Below are positions 47,601 through 59,945 of a stretch of DNA of 64,000 bases, piece by piece. A program made the translations under genes and the position numbers. Numbering within the stretch: the stretch's first letter is position 1; every line of letters starts with the position of its first letter. The notes beneath the pieces were generated by a model. The model saw nothing but the letters and a program-made list of their open reading frames with translations, was not told the DNA's origin and did not search any database. Source of the DNA: Hibiscus mutabilis (lineage: Eukaryota > Streptophyta > Magnoliopsida > Malvales > Malvaceae); assembly GCA_019671005.1 (NCBI GenBank), contig CM033744.1:11648128-11712127 (forward strand), given 5' to 3'.

Positions 47601-48187
47601 AGGATCGGTAGGAACCCTTAGAATTTAGCAACCCATACTGGTACGCGGGTACCGTATCGGTATGCATTTTGGTCACTAGAATCTTGAGTTTTGAGAAAAT
47701 AAGGAGGGGATCTGCAAAGCTGTACGGTACGAGGGCGGTCAACACACTGTATTGGTACACGTCTTAGTGTATTGGTATGCTAAGTCGTTATATCTATTAA
47801 TCTGTATCGGTACAACCTTGCCAGTATCAGTACGCTATGCTGTTTTTGTGCTATTTGATGATGCTAAAGTTTGAAAGTCCTACAATTTGGTCCCTGTTTG
47901 ATATGAATGTTATTAATCGACCTTAAACATATAAATTGTTGGGAATTTATGAGATTTGTGTTTTGGTCCTTAAAGTGTTTTGTTGAGCAATTAATTTATG
48001 TTCTATAATTTGATTATTATGAAACGCCACCGTTGAGTCGCGTATACATAGGACATTATTAATGCGTATCAAGATAAGATAAAAAGAAAAAAGGGTTCAG
48101 TTTAGGGTTTTAGCTCGAGTTTACTTCAATAGACCTAATATAGCCCCTTTGGTTTGGTTTTGGCTAGGCTAGGTTAAGAGGGTTACA
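44689..48187 (+). repeat. Tekay 5' LTR
   Basis: Runs TGTAACACCCC to GGGTTACA, about 3.5 kb. It has degenerate repeats of a gaggggtt and gaatactc unit at 46390-46600 and a ggtaccg-motif cluster at 47458-47830. Confidence 0.9.
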
Positions 48188-48440
48188 TTTGGTGGTATTA
48201 GAGCCAGGTTTGCAAAAATTGGGATGTTGTTGGTGTTTGTAATAAGATCTTTTCTATACACGGTGATTGTTTACATATACGAGTTTGAATTATGCCATGG
48301 TTAGGTACCTTGGGGACACATTGCCATATTACCATGTTTATGAAATGATTTTGGATTAAGCTGGAAGTCTTGGATCCTTGCTTGAAGCTGGCCTAATTGT
48401 TTTTTTGTGTAAATATCATGCCTTAGATACGTTTTAGACT

Positions 48441-49620
48441 ATGCCACCGAGGACAGAATTGCGATCTAGCGGAAATGCTGCTGCCGGAGGGTAGGGAGTT
48501 GAGTGTGAGATTGTACACCTTGAGAATTTGTCACATTCTCTGCCTAATCCTCCCGAGGGAGTGGAATAAGTAACCCGTGCGCCACCTGGTCCTGTGTTTG
48601 GGGACATGACACATTTGGTTCAGGTGATGATAGGAGCATTCTAGGCCATGATGGCTGGAGCTCACGTACTTTTTATGGCACCTGCTGCTGCTAAACTGGG
48701 TTTGCCATTAGAGCTTTTGCGTAACCTTGGAGGGGTTGAGTATAGTGGGTTGGTACCCGAGGCATCCGAAGATTGGATGGTCAGTACATAGCATATCTTG
48801 GTTCAGCTGAGGTGTAATAATGACCACAAGTTGGGATTTGCTTTTTTCCTATTGCAAGGGGATACGTATAGTTGGTGGACCACTGTAATTACGAGCATGA
48901 AACCTGGTAATGTGACGTGGGAATTTTTCCAAGCTATTTTCAGGAAGAAATATCTAGGTGTCAGATATTTGGACGACAAAAAATGAGAGTTTATGGCCTT
49001 GGTTTAGGGCAGTATGACAGTGTTCGATTATGAGGTACAGTTTGTACCGCTGAGTTAGTATGCACCTGAGCTAGTGCCAGACGAGAGGTACCGTTGTGAT
49101 CTTTTATGGTATGGTTTGGTGTAGGATGTCAAGATGTACATGTTGGACACTGAGTATACAAAGTTTGATGTTTTGGTATCTTGGGCAAATGATATAGAGC
49201 AGAGTTTGGGTTTTTCTTATTGTTCTGGAGGTTCTAGCTTGGGGAAAAGAGCTACAGAGTATAGTTCTAAGGGTGGCCAGGCTAAGAGACACCGTGACCG
49301 GAGGTACCGACCGGATACGAGACATAGTGAAGATGATGTAGGACGAGGACATCAGGGACAGGGTGCTCAGGTTCGAGCAACACATAGTAGTTGTTGAGGT
49401 TGTGTTTCTAGAGAACATTTGAGACGAGATTGCAGGAGTTTGGCCAGAGAGGGGCAAGATCCTGCAATTGTGGCTGAGAATTCTTGCTGGAGTTATGGGT
49501 CGACAGATCACATCAGATGAGACTTTCCTTTACTTACTAGAGGTAGGCAGACACCTGTTCCTGCACCACCTAGGGGCCGTGGGCGCGGCTGAGGCACCTT
49601 CCAACAAAGGGAGGAGAGAC
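48441..49620 (+). pseudogene. Tekay gag with zinc-knuckle relic
   Basis: From an ATG at 48441 (MPPRTELRSSGNAA) the frame can be followed through stops to ASEDWMVST, LQGDTYSWW and FDYEVQFVPLS, then YAPELVPDERYRCD, the capsid region of Del/Tekay gag. A CCHC-like knuckle lies at 49392-49433 (Cys, stop, Gly, Cys, then EHLRRDC). Roughly ten stops and some frame changes make it non-functional. Confidence 0.85.
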
Positions 49621-49699
49621 AGAGAACTGTGGCGCACATAGTGGCGGTTCGACCGAAGGAGGGTAAACCAACAAGGATTTATGCTCATCGTGTGGGGAA

Positions 49700-50373
49700 A
49701 AAGACACAGACGTGATAGTAGGTACTTTTACCTTACAGTCTATGTCATTGTAATCTTTGATGGATTCTAATTCTACACATTCATATGTATTGCATAAGCT
49801 TTACATTTGCTTAGAGTACCGGTAGAAAAGCTTGATGTTGGTATACATGTGACAAGTTCTTTTGAAGAAACAGTCGTTACGAGGAAGTTGTATCAGAGAT
49901 GTCCTTTGATGGTTCAGAGTCACGTGTTTGCGGCTAACCTTATAGAGTTTCCGTTCTATGGTTTTGACATGATCTTGGGTATGGATTGGTTGTCTGAGCA
50001 TCGAGATATGGTCAATTTTGAGACCAAACGGGTTTCTTTGAGGCTTGCTGATGATTATGAGGTCGTAGTTGTGGGTGAAAATGTAAAGTTCCTGTCTAAT
50101 ATGGTTTCGGCCATGGAAGCGCGTAAGTTGCTTGAATATGGATATATGGCGTATCTAGCCTATGTGATGAATCCGAATATGGAGAAAGTATGGACGAAGG
50201 ATATTCTTATTGTTTGTGACTTTTCGGTTGTGTTTTCGAAAGATTTACATGGTTTGCCACCTAATAGGGAGGTAGAGTCTTGCATTGAGACGTATGTTGA
50301 TTCGGATCAGGTGTCGATTACACCATATCGCATGGCACCAAAGGAGTTGAAAGAATTGACGATGCAACTTTAA
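49700..50373 (+). pseudogene. Tekay protease relic and linker to RT
   Basis: Near 49760 the frame reads MDSNSTHSYVLHK, the Gypsy protease active site with the expected Gly of D-S-G replaced by Asn, so it should be inactive. The frame 49807-50373 is open for 188 codons and carries FPFYGFDMILGMDWLSEHRD, the conserved C-terminal protease block, then VFSKDLHGLPPNREVE leading into RT. Confidence 0.85.
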
Positions 50374-51000
50374 GAGTTGCTAGATCAGCGTTTTATCTAG
50401 CCTAGTGTATCGTCGTGGGGAGCACCGATGTTTGTGAAAAAGAAGCATGGCTCGTTGAGGATGTGTATAGATTATCGGTAACTGAATAAGTTGACGATTA
50501 AGAACAAGTATCCCTTACCGTTGATTGATGATCTATTCGATCAATTCTGAGGAGCTACGGTGTTTTCCAAGATTGATTTGAGATATGGATATTATCAGTT
50601 GAAGGTTAAGGATAAAGATGTGTTGAAGAATGATTTTCGTACAAGGTATGGCCATTATGAGTTTTTGGTAATGTCGTTTGGGCTGACAAATTTGTCTGCA
50701 GCATTCATGGATATGATGAACTGAGTATTCCATGAATTTTTAGACTAATTCATAGTAGTGTTCATCGATGATATCTTTGTGTACTCTCGTACTGAGGAGG
50801 ATCATGATTGATATTTGAGGATTATGTTGCTGACCTTGTTGGATAATTAGCTTTATGCTAAGTTGAGTAAATATGAGTTTTGGATTAGAGAAGTGGGTTT
50901 TCTTGGGCATGTGGTTTCAGCTGAGGGTATCCGAGTAGATCCTAAAAAGGTTAAGGTGGCTGTGATTTGGAAGCAGCCAAAGTAAGTGATAGAAGTCTAT
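50374..51000 (+). pseudogene. Tekay reverse transcriptase relic
   Basis: After a stop, RT motifs follow in order: GAPMFVKKKHGSLRMCIDYR, KNKYPLPLIDDL, FSKIDLRYGYYQL, and the catalytic FIDDIFVYS at 50761-50787 (Asp pair kept). FLGHVVSAEGIRVDP is the connection domain. I count about seven stops, several where Gln or Arg is expected. Confidence 0.9.
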
Positions 51001-51430
51001 AGTTTTTATGCTTGGCGGGTTATTATCGTCGTTTTGTTGATTGGTTTTTGAGAATCGTTGCTCCTTTGACCAAGTTGTTGTAGAAGGATGTGCGTTTTAA
51101 ATGGACAGAAGCTAGACAACAGGCTTTTGTGAAGTTGAAAGAAGCTCTGACGCAAGCTCCGATCTTGATTTAACTTGAGTCAAGGAAGGAGTTTGTGGTG
51201 TATAGTGATGCATCCTACGTCGAGTTAGGGTATGTGTTGTATACATTGACCATAAGAGTTTGAAGTATTTGATGAAACAGAAGGAGTTGAATCTTCGTCA
51301 ACGTAGGTGGTTGGAGTTGTTGAAGGATTACGATCTGACCATTGAGTACCATCTGGGTAAAGCCAATATTATGGCTGATGCTTTGAGTAGAAAGGCTGTT
51401 GTGGAGTTGAGAGCCATGTTTGCTACGTTG
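51001..51430 (+). pseudogene. Tekay RNase H relic
   Basis: The frame reads FVKLKEALTQAPI, EFVVYSDASYVELGYVLY (catalytic Asp in YSDAS), then LRQRRWLELLKDYDLTIEY and KANIMADALSRK. Typical Gypsy RNase H. Frame changes near 51010 and 51245 and some stops. The segment between VLY and KSLKYLM seems shortened, suggesting a deletion. Confidence 0.85.
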
Positions 51431-52560
51431 AGTATGACCCGTGATGGAGGGTTGTTGGCAAAATTGCAAGTGAAACCTTCCTTGGCACAGTTGATTAAGG
51501 AAAAATAGTCGTATGATAAGGCGTTGGTTCCTCATGTCAAGGACATCATGGCTTAAAATCCTACAAATTTTCACTTTAATAGTGATGGGGTTTTGTGCTT
51601 TAAAGATCGGATTGTGGTGCCTAGTGACGTGGAGTTGAGACAAATGATTTTGAATGAGGCAAATGCGAGTCCTTTTGCTATGCATCCTGGTAGTACTAAA
51701 ATGTATCAGGGTTAAGGAAAGAGTACTATTGGGTGGGATTGAAAAAGAACGCGGTTGATTTTTTTACTAGATGTATGGTATGTCAGCGGGTGAAAGCTGT
51801 TTTCTTCTGGGTTGTTGCAACAGTTGAAAATTTCAAAGTGGAAGTGGGAAAGGATCACCATGGATTTTGTGTCGGGATTGCCTTTAACACTGACTAAAAA
51901 GGATTCCATTTGGGTAATTGTTGATCGGTTTACAAAGTGTGCACATTTTCTACCCGTGCATACGATGTACTCGTTGGATAAGTTGGCAGATTTGTATGTT
52001 GCTGAAATTGTGAGGTTGCATAGAGTACCTAAATTGATTGTTTTAGATAGGGATCCGTGGTTTATAGTGAGGTTTTAGAGCTGTTTGCATCGAGCTTTGG
52101 GTACTTTCTTGAATTTCAGTACATCGTATCATCCTCAAACGGATGGCCAGTCTGAACGTGTGATTCAGATCTTGGAGGATATGCTGAGATGTTGTGACAT
52201 TGAGTTCCATGGAACCTGGGAATGGCACTTGCCTTTGGTAGATTTTGCGTACAATAACAGTTATCAAGCAAGTATTAAGAAGGCACCGTATGCAGCCTTG
52301 TATGGTAGGAGGTGTCGTATGCCCTTGTGTTGGGCTGAGGCTAGGGAAAACTATGTTTCCATGCCTGATGTGTTGAAAGACACATATGAGAAAGTAAAGA
52401 TGATTTGTGATGGTTTAGAAAAGGCCTTGAATATGGAAAAAATCCTATGCGAATTTGAAGCGTAAAGAGGTTGAGTACGTTGTTGGTGAAAAAGTGTTCT
52501 TGAAAGTTTCACCTTGGATGAAGGTGATGCGTTTTGGGCGTAAAGGGAAGTTGAGCCTAA
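51431..52560 (+). pseudogene. Tekay integrase relic
   Basis: The catalytic core is recognisable: ERITMDFVSGLPLTLTKKDS (first Asp), KLIVLDRDPWF (second Asp, near 52050) and YHPQTDGQSERVIQIL (Glu at about 52156). The upstream HHCC zinc region is damaged (around HPGSTKMYQG). EVEYVVGEKVFLKVSPW, then RFGRKGKLSLRFIGPYEV is the GPY/F domain (about 52460-52600). Interrupted by stops near 51716 and 52078 and a frame change near 52460. Confidence 0.9.
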
Positions 52561-52921
52561 GGTTTATTGGACCGTATGAGGTGCTGGAATGCATTGGTCC
52601 TTTGTCTTATCGGTTGAGGTTACCTCTTGAGTTGGAGAAGATTCATGATGTGTTTTACGTGTCCATGCTGCGGAGGTATTTGTTATGCCAGTTGAGGATG
52701 TTTAACTGCGGCCAAATTTGTCCTATGATGAAGAACCAGGGGAGATCCTTGACTCCAGTAGTAAAGCTCTTTGTGGCATGACGTTTTAACTTGTTAAGGT
52801 GTTGTGGCGACATCGCGATATTGAGGAGGCTACATAGGAGAGTAAATTGGACATGGTTGCTCAGTTTTTGCATCTATTTTCGTTAGGTAAATTTTGAGGA
52901 TGAAATTTCTTAAGGGGGAGT
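52561..52921 (+). pseudogene. Tekay chromodomain relic and polypurine tract
   Basis: After HDVFYVSMLRRY the chromodomain can be followed only across frames: LSYDEEPGEILDSS, LVKVLWRHRDIEEA, then FLHLFSLGKF, the usual Tekay C-terminus. A chromodomain directs integration into heterochromatin in this lineage. The polypurine tract (cttaagggggag) ends at 52920, next to the 3' LTR. Confidence 0.8.
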
Positions 52922-55900
52922 TGTAACACCCTGTTTTTGGGCCTAGGATTTTTCATAGTGGTTTAGACGGTCCGGTGGATCGAGATTAGAGAATCGAGTC
53001 AGATTCGGGATTAAAATCGGAACAAATAATTTTGGTGCGAGAAAATATGGGAAAAATATCTAAAATTCATTATTTAATATATGGATATTTTTGGTAAAGT
53101 CAATTTTGGAAAATGGAATTTCGAAATTGGAAATTTTGGCTAGTGACCAAAATGTACAGATTGAAAAACTATTTTTAATGACTATTTTGAAAAAAGGTCA
53201 AATATTAGAATCTTTGAGGAGCTATTTTACCAAACTTTAATATCAGATTTTCCTCAAATTTAGGATTATTTTAAAAGAGTTTTAATCGGGTAATTAAAAG
53301 AGAATTAACAAAAAGGTAGTTATTTTCATAAAACCAAAAATTGACATAATTTTTTCTCCCAAACTTTTTTCTCAAAGTTCTTCAGCCAAACACTCACTTT
53401 TCCATCAAAAATTTGAGGTAACACTCTTGATTTCTTAAGTTCTTGTTTCTTAATTGATCTTCAATCTTGCTTTGCAAAACCTCATTGAATTTCTTTGTTT
53501 TCAAGATTTAAAACATCCAATTGAGAGGGAAATCACTCATTAGAGGTAAGGTTCGTTCTTCTCCTCTAATGAATGGTTCTTTATTGAAATTCCCAAGTAT
53601 TTGATCCTTGTTTAATGTTTTCTAATGAGTTTTGATGAGTTAATTGTGAAAATTGATTAAATCAAGGTTTAATTGATGAGATTAAGTGATTTCTGTTTTG
53701 GATCTATTTTGTTGGGGTCTTGATTGGTTATAATCATAATTTTGATGTTTTATAATGTTGATAAGTTGGTTTTAACATTGGAATCCCGAAGCTTTGTGAA
53801 TTTCTAATTTTCTAGTTTGATAGTTATGTGTTTTTGAGGAGTTGCGATGGTTAATTGAATGCTGGAGATATAAGGATGTTTGAGAAGCGTTTTTAGATGT
53901 TAATTGAAGTGTTGAAACGTTTGATTGTGGCTGGGTTAAGTTTGGAAGTGATTTGTTGTTAATCTTGGGAATTGTGGAGTGGTTTTGGGTTGAAGATGTT
54001 GAGGTTTAGTGTTGTTGTGATGTTGATTGCATTTTATGCAAAGTACCCCTATTTTGTGTGGATAAAAGCAGGGGAAGTTGGTCCTCAGGCTTGAACGTGA
54101 GTTTGGGAAACTTTAAAGGCGTGATTGTCGCATTGGCAAGCGAGGCATTGCAAGTCGGTGAGTGGAAAAGTGTTTTCAACTTTGCAAAGGTTTGAAAGTT
54201 GTATTTGGGAGTTTAGATCGAGCTTGAAACCCTGATCTAACCTCGAAAGTAAGTACAGGATGGATTCTATCTCAAACTCGGTTTGGCTAATAGTTTGATG
54301 CACTTGTTTTACATGGTTTGATTACTTATTGATTATGCATATATTGAGCATAGTTTAATGCTGGAAATTGGTTTCGAATTGATGTTGATGTATTTGGATG
54401 TAATGCACGCTTTGTTAATGTTTGTGAACATTATTTAATGCAAAGGTTGATGCATTGGTTTAATGTTTTGGTTGATGCATATGAAAACAATGAGTTGTTG
54501 ATGTTAAAATGAATTATATTGGAGAGTAATGTTATGAAATGGTTTGAAAATAAAATCAGATATAGTTGGCCGGATTGATAGTGCACTATAAAAATGCGTC
54601 TTGGATGTTGAGGGGTTGATATGCTGTATCGAATACTCTATCCAAATACCCTAATGGTCGAGGGGTTGTACGGTACTGAAGACTCCCGTTAGTGGATTAA
54701 ACATTGTACCGATGAGTGGTGTTGAGGGATTTATGTGTATCGAATACTCCACCACGGGTGTCACAACGGTGGAGGGGTTTATGTGTGTCGAATACTCCCG
54801 TGTGTGAACCTTGTATTACCAGCAGATTGTTTACTAAATGTTGTGGGAACACTTGCTGGATTCGTGTATCCGATGTTACGTTTTGGTAAATGGAACTTGG
54901 TATATGATCACTTGGAAGCCAATATAATTGTTTATGTATCATGAGATAGATTATGTTGTTTAATGTGATTTAAACATGTTTTACTCGTTAAGCCTTGCAT
55001 TGGTAGTATGCATGAGAAAGCTTAAATTGAGGGTAGCAAATGGGATTTTGCTGTGGGATCCATGATACATGTTGCATATGGTTTAATATGTTGTTTTGAA
55101 AATTTTAAGTGCATGGTTTTGGTAAGGCATGATAATATGATGATGTTTCAAAAGAGTTTTGAAATGTTTTTTTACAAATGTATAGTGATATGTCTTTAAA
55201 ATGCATTGATGATGGTTGTTGTTTGAACATTCCTCACTAAGCCTGGTGTGCTTACGCTCTCTTTTCCATCAATGTAGAAAACTAAGGTTCGAGGCAGCAA
55301 AGAGGCAAGGAAGGGAACTCCAAGACTTGAATTCAAAGTATGGTTTGGACATCGAAAAATAGTAATAATGGCAATGAGTCGATTGAGGCTTTGGGGGGTT
55401 TTAATGAACTCCTTGTTGTTGCAAGTTAAAGTTGTTGTTTTGGATTTGTAATATGTTTTAAGTGATTGAGATATGGTTGGTTTGATGCTTTGGATGTGGA
55501 CTAGGAAGCATGCCTCTAGATTTGATTGATTGAATATGCTAGATGTATTAGGTTGGCTTTGAGTGCTGGTATGTTATTGCTTAGATATGTTGATGATGTT
55601 TTATGTTGATTAGATAAGTCTTAAGCTTGATTGAAGTGGGCTAAAGTGTCATATGTTGGACCTAGAGGTCATTACAGACCTCTGTGTACCGGTATGAGTA
55701 CCTCAGGATCGGTACGCGGGGTTTGTATGAGGCTCAAAGTGTTGAAATAAATCTACGAGTACCGGTACGCTTAGCTATCATATCAGTACGCCTTAAGGAA
55801 AATGAATACTTATTTCGGTACACGAGTTTAAGGATCGGTACGAACCCTTCGAATTTAGCAATCCGTACCGATATACGGGGTACCGTATCAGTACATATTT

Positions 55901-56160
55901 TGGTCATTGGAATTATGAGTTTTGAGAAAATGAAGAAGGGATCAGTACTGGTCAACGTTGTACCGGTACGAGGGTGGTCAACACACTGAATCAGTACGTG
56001 TCTTAGTGTATCGGTACGCTAAGTCATTATATTTGTTAATCCGTATTGGTACGGCCTTGCCAGTATCGGTACGCTATGTTATTTTTGTGCTATTTGATGA
56101 TGCTGAAGTTTGGAAGTCATGCAATTTGGTACTTGTTTGATATGAATGTAATTAATCGAG
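52922..56160 (+). repeat. Tekay 3' LTR, truncated at its end
   Basis: Begins TGTAACACCC and follows the 5' LTR closely (mostly single-base changes) up to ttaatcga near 56160. The part equivalent to 47925-48187 is missing and unrelated Athila-type sequence follows. Confidence 0.9.
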
Positions 56161-56893
56161 TTTGAGTGATTGTTTTGGATGGCTAGGCAATTGATCTCTA
56201 GTTTAGGGAACTGGAATTTCACTTAACACGTTGTATGTATCTAGTTCCTTAGCAAACTTAGGCTTTTTAAAACTATTCTCAAAGAAAAAAAATGATGTCA
56301 GGGTAAAAAGAAGTAAATAAGGCAGCAATGTTCTGCCAAGGCAAGAAAAAAATGGAACTCTCCTCTACCTTAGGGATAATAAGCTACTTGGGGCTTCGTG
56401 GTTTGCTCCCTCTTAGTTCTCAAGTCCAAAACCTTAGGGTGTGAGTTGAAAAGAAAGCCTAGTGATTTCTAGATTAAGGTAGGGATTCGTGGTATGCTCC
56501 CTCTTATCTCTCACGCTAAATAGTGTCACGAAGAAAGCTTAAAAGAATGCCAGCAGAAATCCTTGGCAAAGAAAAAATAAAAAAATAAAAAAATGAAAAA
56601 AAATCTGAGTTTAGGTAGTAAAATTTGTCTAAGGAAGTGAAATGATACTTGATGCATATTGCCTACACTTAAGCACTCTTCATGATCTTAGACTAGAGTT
56701 ATATTGCTGCACTTGAATTACTACCTGCTTGGCATTATTGCACTGAGATACTGAGGACAGAAATAGAGCCAAATTATGCTTGCTAGCACGTGTTGGCATT
56801 CAACCAAAATTTTGTCGAGGTAACTTTTTCATAGTTTTTATTTTTATTTTGATTGCATTACTTGAGGACAAGCAATGAGTTAGGTTTGGGGGG
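56161..56893 (+). mobile_element. Athila 3' untranslated region
   Basis: The stretch gcattacttgaggacaagca followed by tgagttaggtttgggggg is the highly recognisable 3' end of Athila elements. It ends in the polypurine tract directly before an LTR. Two copies of a gtggtwtgctccctctta block are seen at 56400 and 56490. No Athila coding region is present, so the element is truncated on the left at the Tekay junction. Confidence 0.7.
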
Positions 56894-58448
56894 TGTTACC
56901 TCTCCAAAAGTATTGTTTTTAATGCCAAATTTATAATGCTTTTGCTTGTTTTTAGGTACATTTAGTTGCATTAGGGTGTTAGAATCATGCATTTGCACAA
57001 GGAGTTTAGAGTTTTGTCTATGCCAGTGTGAAGGGTTGTGTTGTTGACAATTTTGCAAGTTTGGCATAGGATTTGGCCCTAGAAAGCACCTCATGAAGGA
57101 ATGCCAAAGAGAATGCCGAGTGTTGTTGGCACAGATGGACCAGGCAATGCCAAGCAACAGATGGCAAAGAAGTGAACCTGATGCCACGCCAAGAAGATGT
57201 TCGACCCCGAAAAAATAGGAAATTATCAAACTCCAAAAAATAGCAATTAAAACAATATCCGAAAAATAACGGGTAAGATTGTGCCAAGACTTGTTGGCAG
57301 ATTCACGCCAAGCTTGGATGCCAGGGCAGAGTCGGCAGGATGACGTTAGCCTTAGCCTGATCAGCTCTCATTCAAATTTGGATAAGAAGATAATCCCTTA
57401 TCCTTTGGGTAATTGAAATTCAAAATTTGAAGAGCTAGTCCAATCCCTTCCTCGTACGCTTATTTAAACACCAACCACGCTAGACTTGAGGGGAGAGGAA
57501 GATTGGATCGTGAGGAGTTGGTGTGTCACGACTGAAAACTGGCTACACCTTGGAAGGGTGGTTCGACCAACTTGGCCGAGAAGCCTGGATCTTGAAGGGC
57601 TGCATCGAGAGACCCCTTCTAGCCCATTCTCTCTTTCAATTTATTTTATCTTGTTTTTAATGATGATGTATTTTGAAAACATTTGTGGGTTGTTGGTTAA
57701 ATTCCTCACCATGAACTAATTTAATAGTTGGTGGGGGATGTTTGCGTTGAACGCTATTTTTATGTTTTAGTTTTTAATAATAAATATGCCTTGGCATGGT
57801 TTTAACTATTTGACATACTTTAATGTTTCCTAAATACTCTGCCAAGCGAGAGCTGACACTGTTGGCCTATTGCTCCTTAATATCTTAACAGACTTAGGGT
57901 GGCAACGAATAAGTTGTCGAATACTGAGGAGAGAAGCTTCGAGAGAAGTCGTTCAAGTAGATGAGCTCACTTAGGGAGTGAAATCTACCCCTTAGGAGTA
58001 TAGATTGGATCTTAATCAAATTGGTTTATTTAAAAACAAACACTATAGAGATATAGGGGTTTTTACATGATCAATTTAGGGCAATGACCATCGAGAGAGG
58101 CTTTGCTAATTTTGAATCTGCTCAGCAAACAATGCCAAGATAGGTTGTTGTTAAAGACTGGCATGGCATGAATAGCGTGAAAACCAGGCATTCCCTGCCA
58201 ACGCTCATCATTCATTAGAGCACCTTCCTTGCCAACGTCTTTACTTTCATTCCTTTACTTTTTTTATTATTTTCCAAAATCAACTCCAAATCAAATCACT
58301 TTTTTCTCAAGGCAAGTAACAACCAAAGCAATTGAATTCCAAGACAATCTCTGTGGGATCGATACTCAGCTTACCTGTTGTATTACTTGCAGACCGTGTA
58401 TACTTGCACGCAAAAGACTTTTGGCACTATTTACTATTTTCTAGCACA
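56894..58448 (+). repeat. Athila-type LTR
   Basis: Runs TGTTACCTCT to TAGCACA, about 1.56 kb, with a TATA-like cttatttaaacacc near 57459. Its last part (ctgtgggatcgatactcagc, then cttacctg and attacttgc) is characteristic of Athila LTR ends. Just downstream (58452-58475) ttttgccacttttgccagca looks like a decayed tRNA-Asp-type primer site (tggcgccgttgccgg). ORFs inside it are chance. Confidence 0.7.
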
Positions 58449-58484
58449 TATATTTTGCCACTTTTGCCAGCATTCACTTAGAGA

Positions 58485-59945
58485 GTCTACAAACAGTTAG
58501 CTAAGGCCCATCACAATATGAATGAGCAAATCAAAAGATACCAACAAAACATGCTAGTACATAAACCCCTTGAGCAAGAAGAGGCTTTTGTTGTGAATCC
58601 TACAGAAAATCCCATTGATGTAAACGAAGGCCCAACTTATCCTCCGGGGTTTACTCCTTCGCATGCTGATATTCGACTTGACCCTCAGATAATGTCTTCT
58701 CGAGGGAGGTCACCACTCCATCAGGCTGGCACCTCTTCCCGTACGAATATAACCACCACATTAGGAGTTAAGCCTGGAGGAAATCAAGCTAAAAACTTTG
58801 TCTCAAAAATAGATCATTTAGTCAAAATCGAGAAACCAAAAATAGAGACTTCAAAGGGGATCGAAGATGGTTGCAAGCGACTCGAGGAAAAGATGCAAGC
58901 CATAGAGGTAGTGGAAACCTTCATTGGATTTGATGATAATGAACTTAGCCTTGTCTAAGACTTGGTGCTACCCCCTAAATTTAAGGTCCCAAAATTCGAG
59001 AAATATAATGGGACGAGTTGTCCCTGTGCTCATCTTACCATGTTTTGCCAAAGAATAACGGGATATGGTAAAGACGACAAGTTATTGATCAACTATTTTC
59101 AAGACAGTTTAACTAGATCTGTCACCATATGGTATATTCAACTAATTCGTCACTAGGTAAAATCATGGAAATACTTGGCTAAAGCTTTTCTAAAGTAGTA
59201 CCGGAACATAAGTGATATGGTACCGGACCGTTGGACTCTGCAACACATGAAGCAGAAGTCTAACAAAAGATTTAGACAATACACACAACGATGGAGAGAT
59301 ATAGCTGCCCAAGTTCAACCCTCACTCGATGAGAAGGAGACGGTGCTTATATTTATCCAAACATTAGAAGGCCAAATTCTAGATTGCTTTATAGAAAATA
59401 CAGCTACCAATTTTGCCGATCTAGTCCTACCTAGTGAGCTCATCAAGAATGTTGTTAAGAATGGCAAAATCAACACGGGTGGAAGTTCGTCCCACAAGAA
59501 TATGTTATATGGGAAAAAGGGCAATGAAGTAAACACTTCGAGTGTCTACAATGTTAATTATGCAAAGCCGACGATAGTGATACAACCCAAAATCGTAAGT
59601 GCCCGAGTTTCTTCAAGCCAAGATTATGGTCAAAGGAAGAACACCGAAAATCAAGAGTTCACTCTACTGCCAATTCCATACAAAGACCTATAAAAAGATA
59701 TGCTTAATGCTCATATAGTGGCACCTTACCACCAGGCCCCGATACAACCTCTATTCCCTAAATGGTATGACCCCAATGCAAGATGTGATTATCATGCTGG
59801 ACAAGTTGGCCACTCAATCGAGAATTTTTGGGGCTTTAAAAGGCTAGTGGAAAATTACATCAATCTTGGCGTTATAAGTTTCGAGAACCTTGTAGGGCCA
59901 GATACGATTGGGAATCCCCTACCGAAGCACGAAAGTCGTAACTAA
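58485..59945 (+). pseudogene. Tat-lineage Gypsy gag, one frame with four stops
   Basis: A single reading frame can be followed from KQLAKAHHNMNEQIKRYQQ to the end, broken only by stops near 58956, 59154, 59193 and 59691. Motifs are GPTYPPGFTPSHAD, DLVLPPKFKVPKFEKYNGT, FRQYTQRWRDIAAQVQP, and near the end PLFPKWYDPNARCDYHAG followed by GHSIENFWGFKRLVE. This is the standard gag of the Tat lineage in dicots (the final Cys of GHSIENC is Trp-shifted here). At least three of the stops replace a probable Gln (CAA or CAG). No protease, RT or integrase follows, so pol is missing. Confidence 0.9.

Larger units (their letters stand above)
44689..56160 (+). mobile_element. Tekay/Del chromovirus (Gypsy), nearly full length
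   Basis: 5' LTR 44689-48187, primer site ggtggtattagagcc right after it, gag, protease, RT, RNase H, integrase and chromodomain in order, polypurine tract (cttaagggggag) and a 3' LTR from 52922. The 3' LTR matches the 5' LTR until about 56160 and then lacks its last 265 bp or so. Many in-frame stops show it is inactive. The base pairs before it are aattc; the right target duplication is gone with the truncated end. Confidence 0.9.

Noticed and set aside
49104..49511. 135-codon minus-strand ORF
   Set aside because: Shadow of the plus-strand Tekay gag, whose zinc knuckle lies here.
57486..57719. 77-codon ORF inside the Athila LTR
   Set aside because: Located within a non-coding LTR and without a domain.
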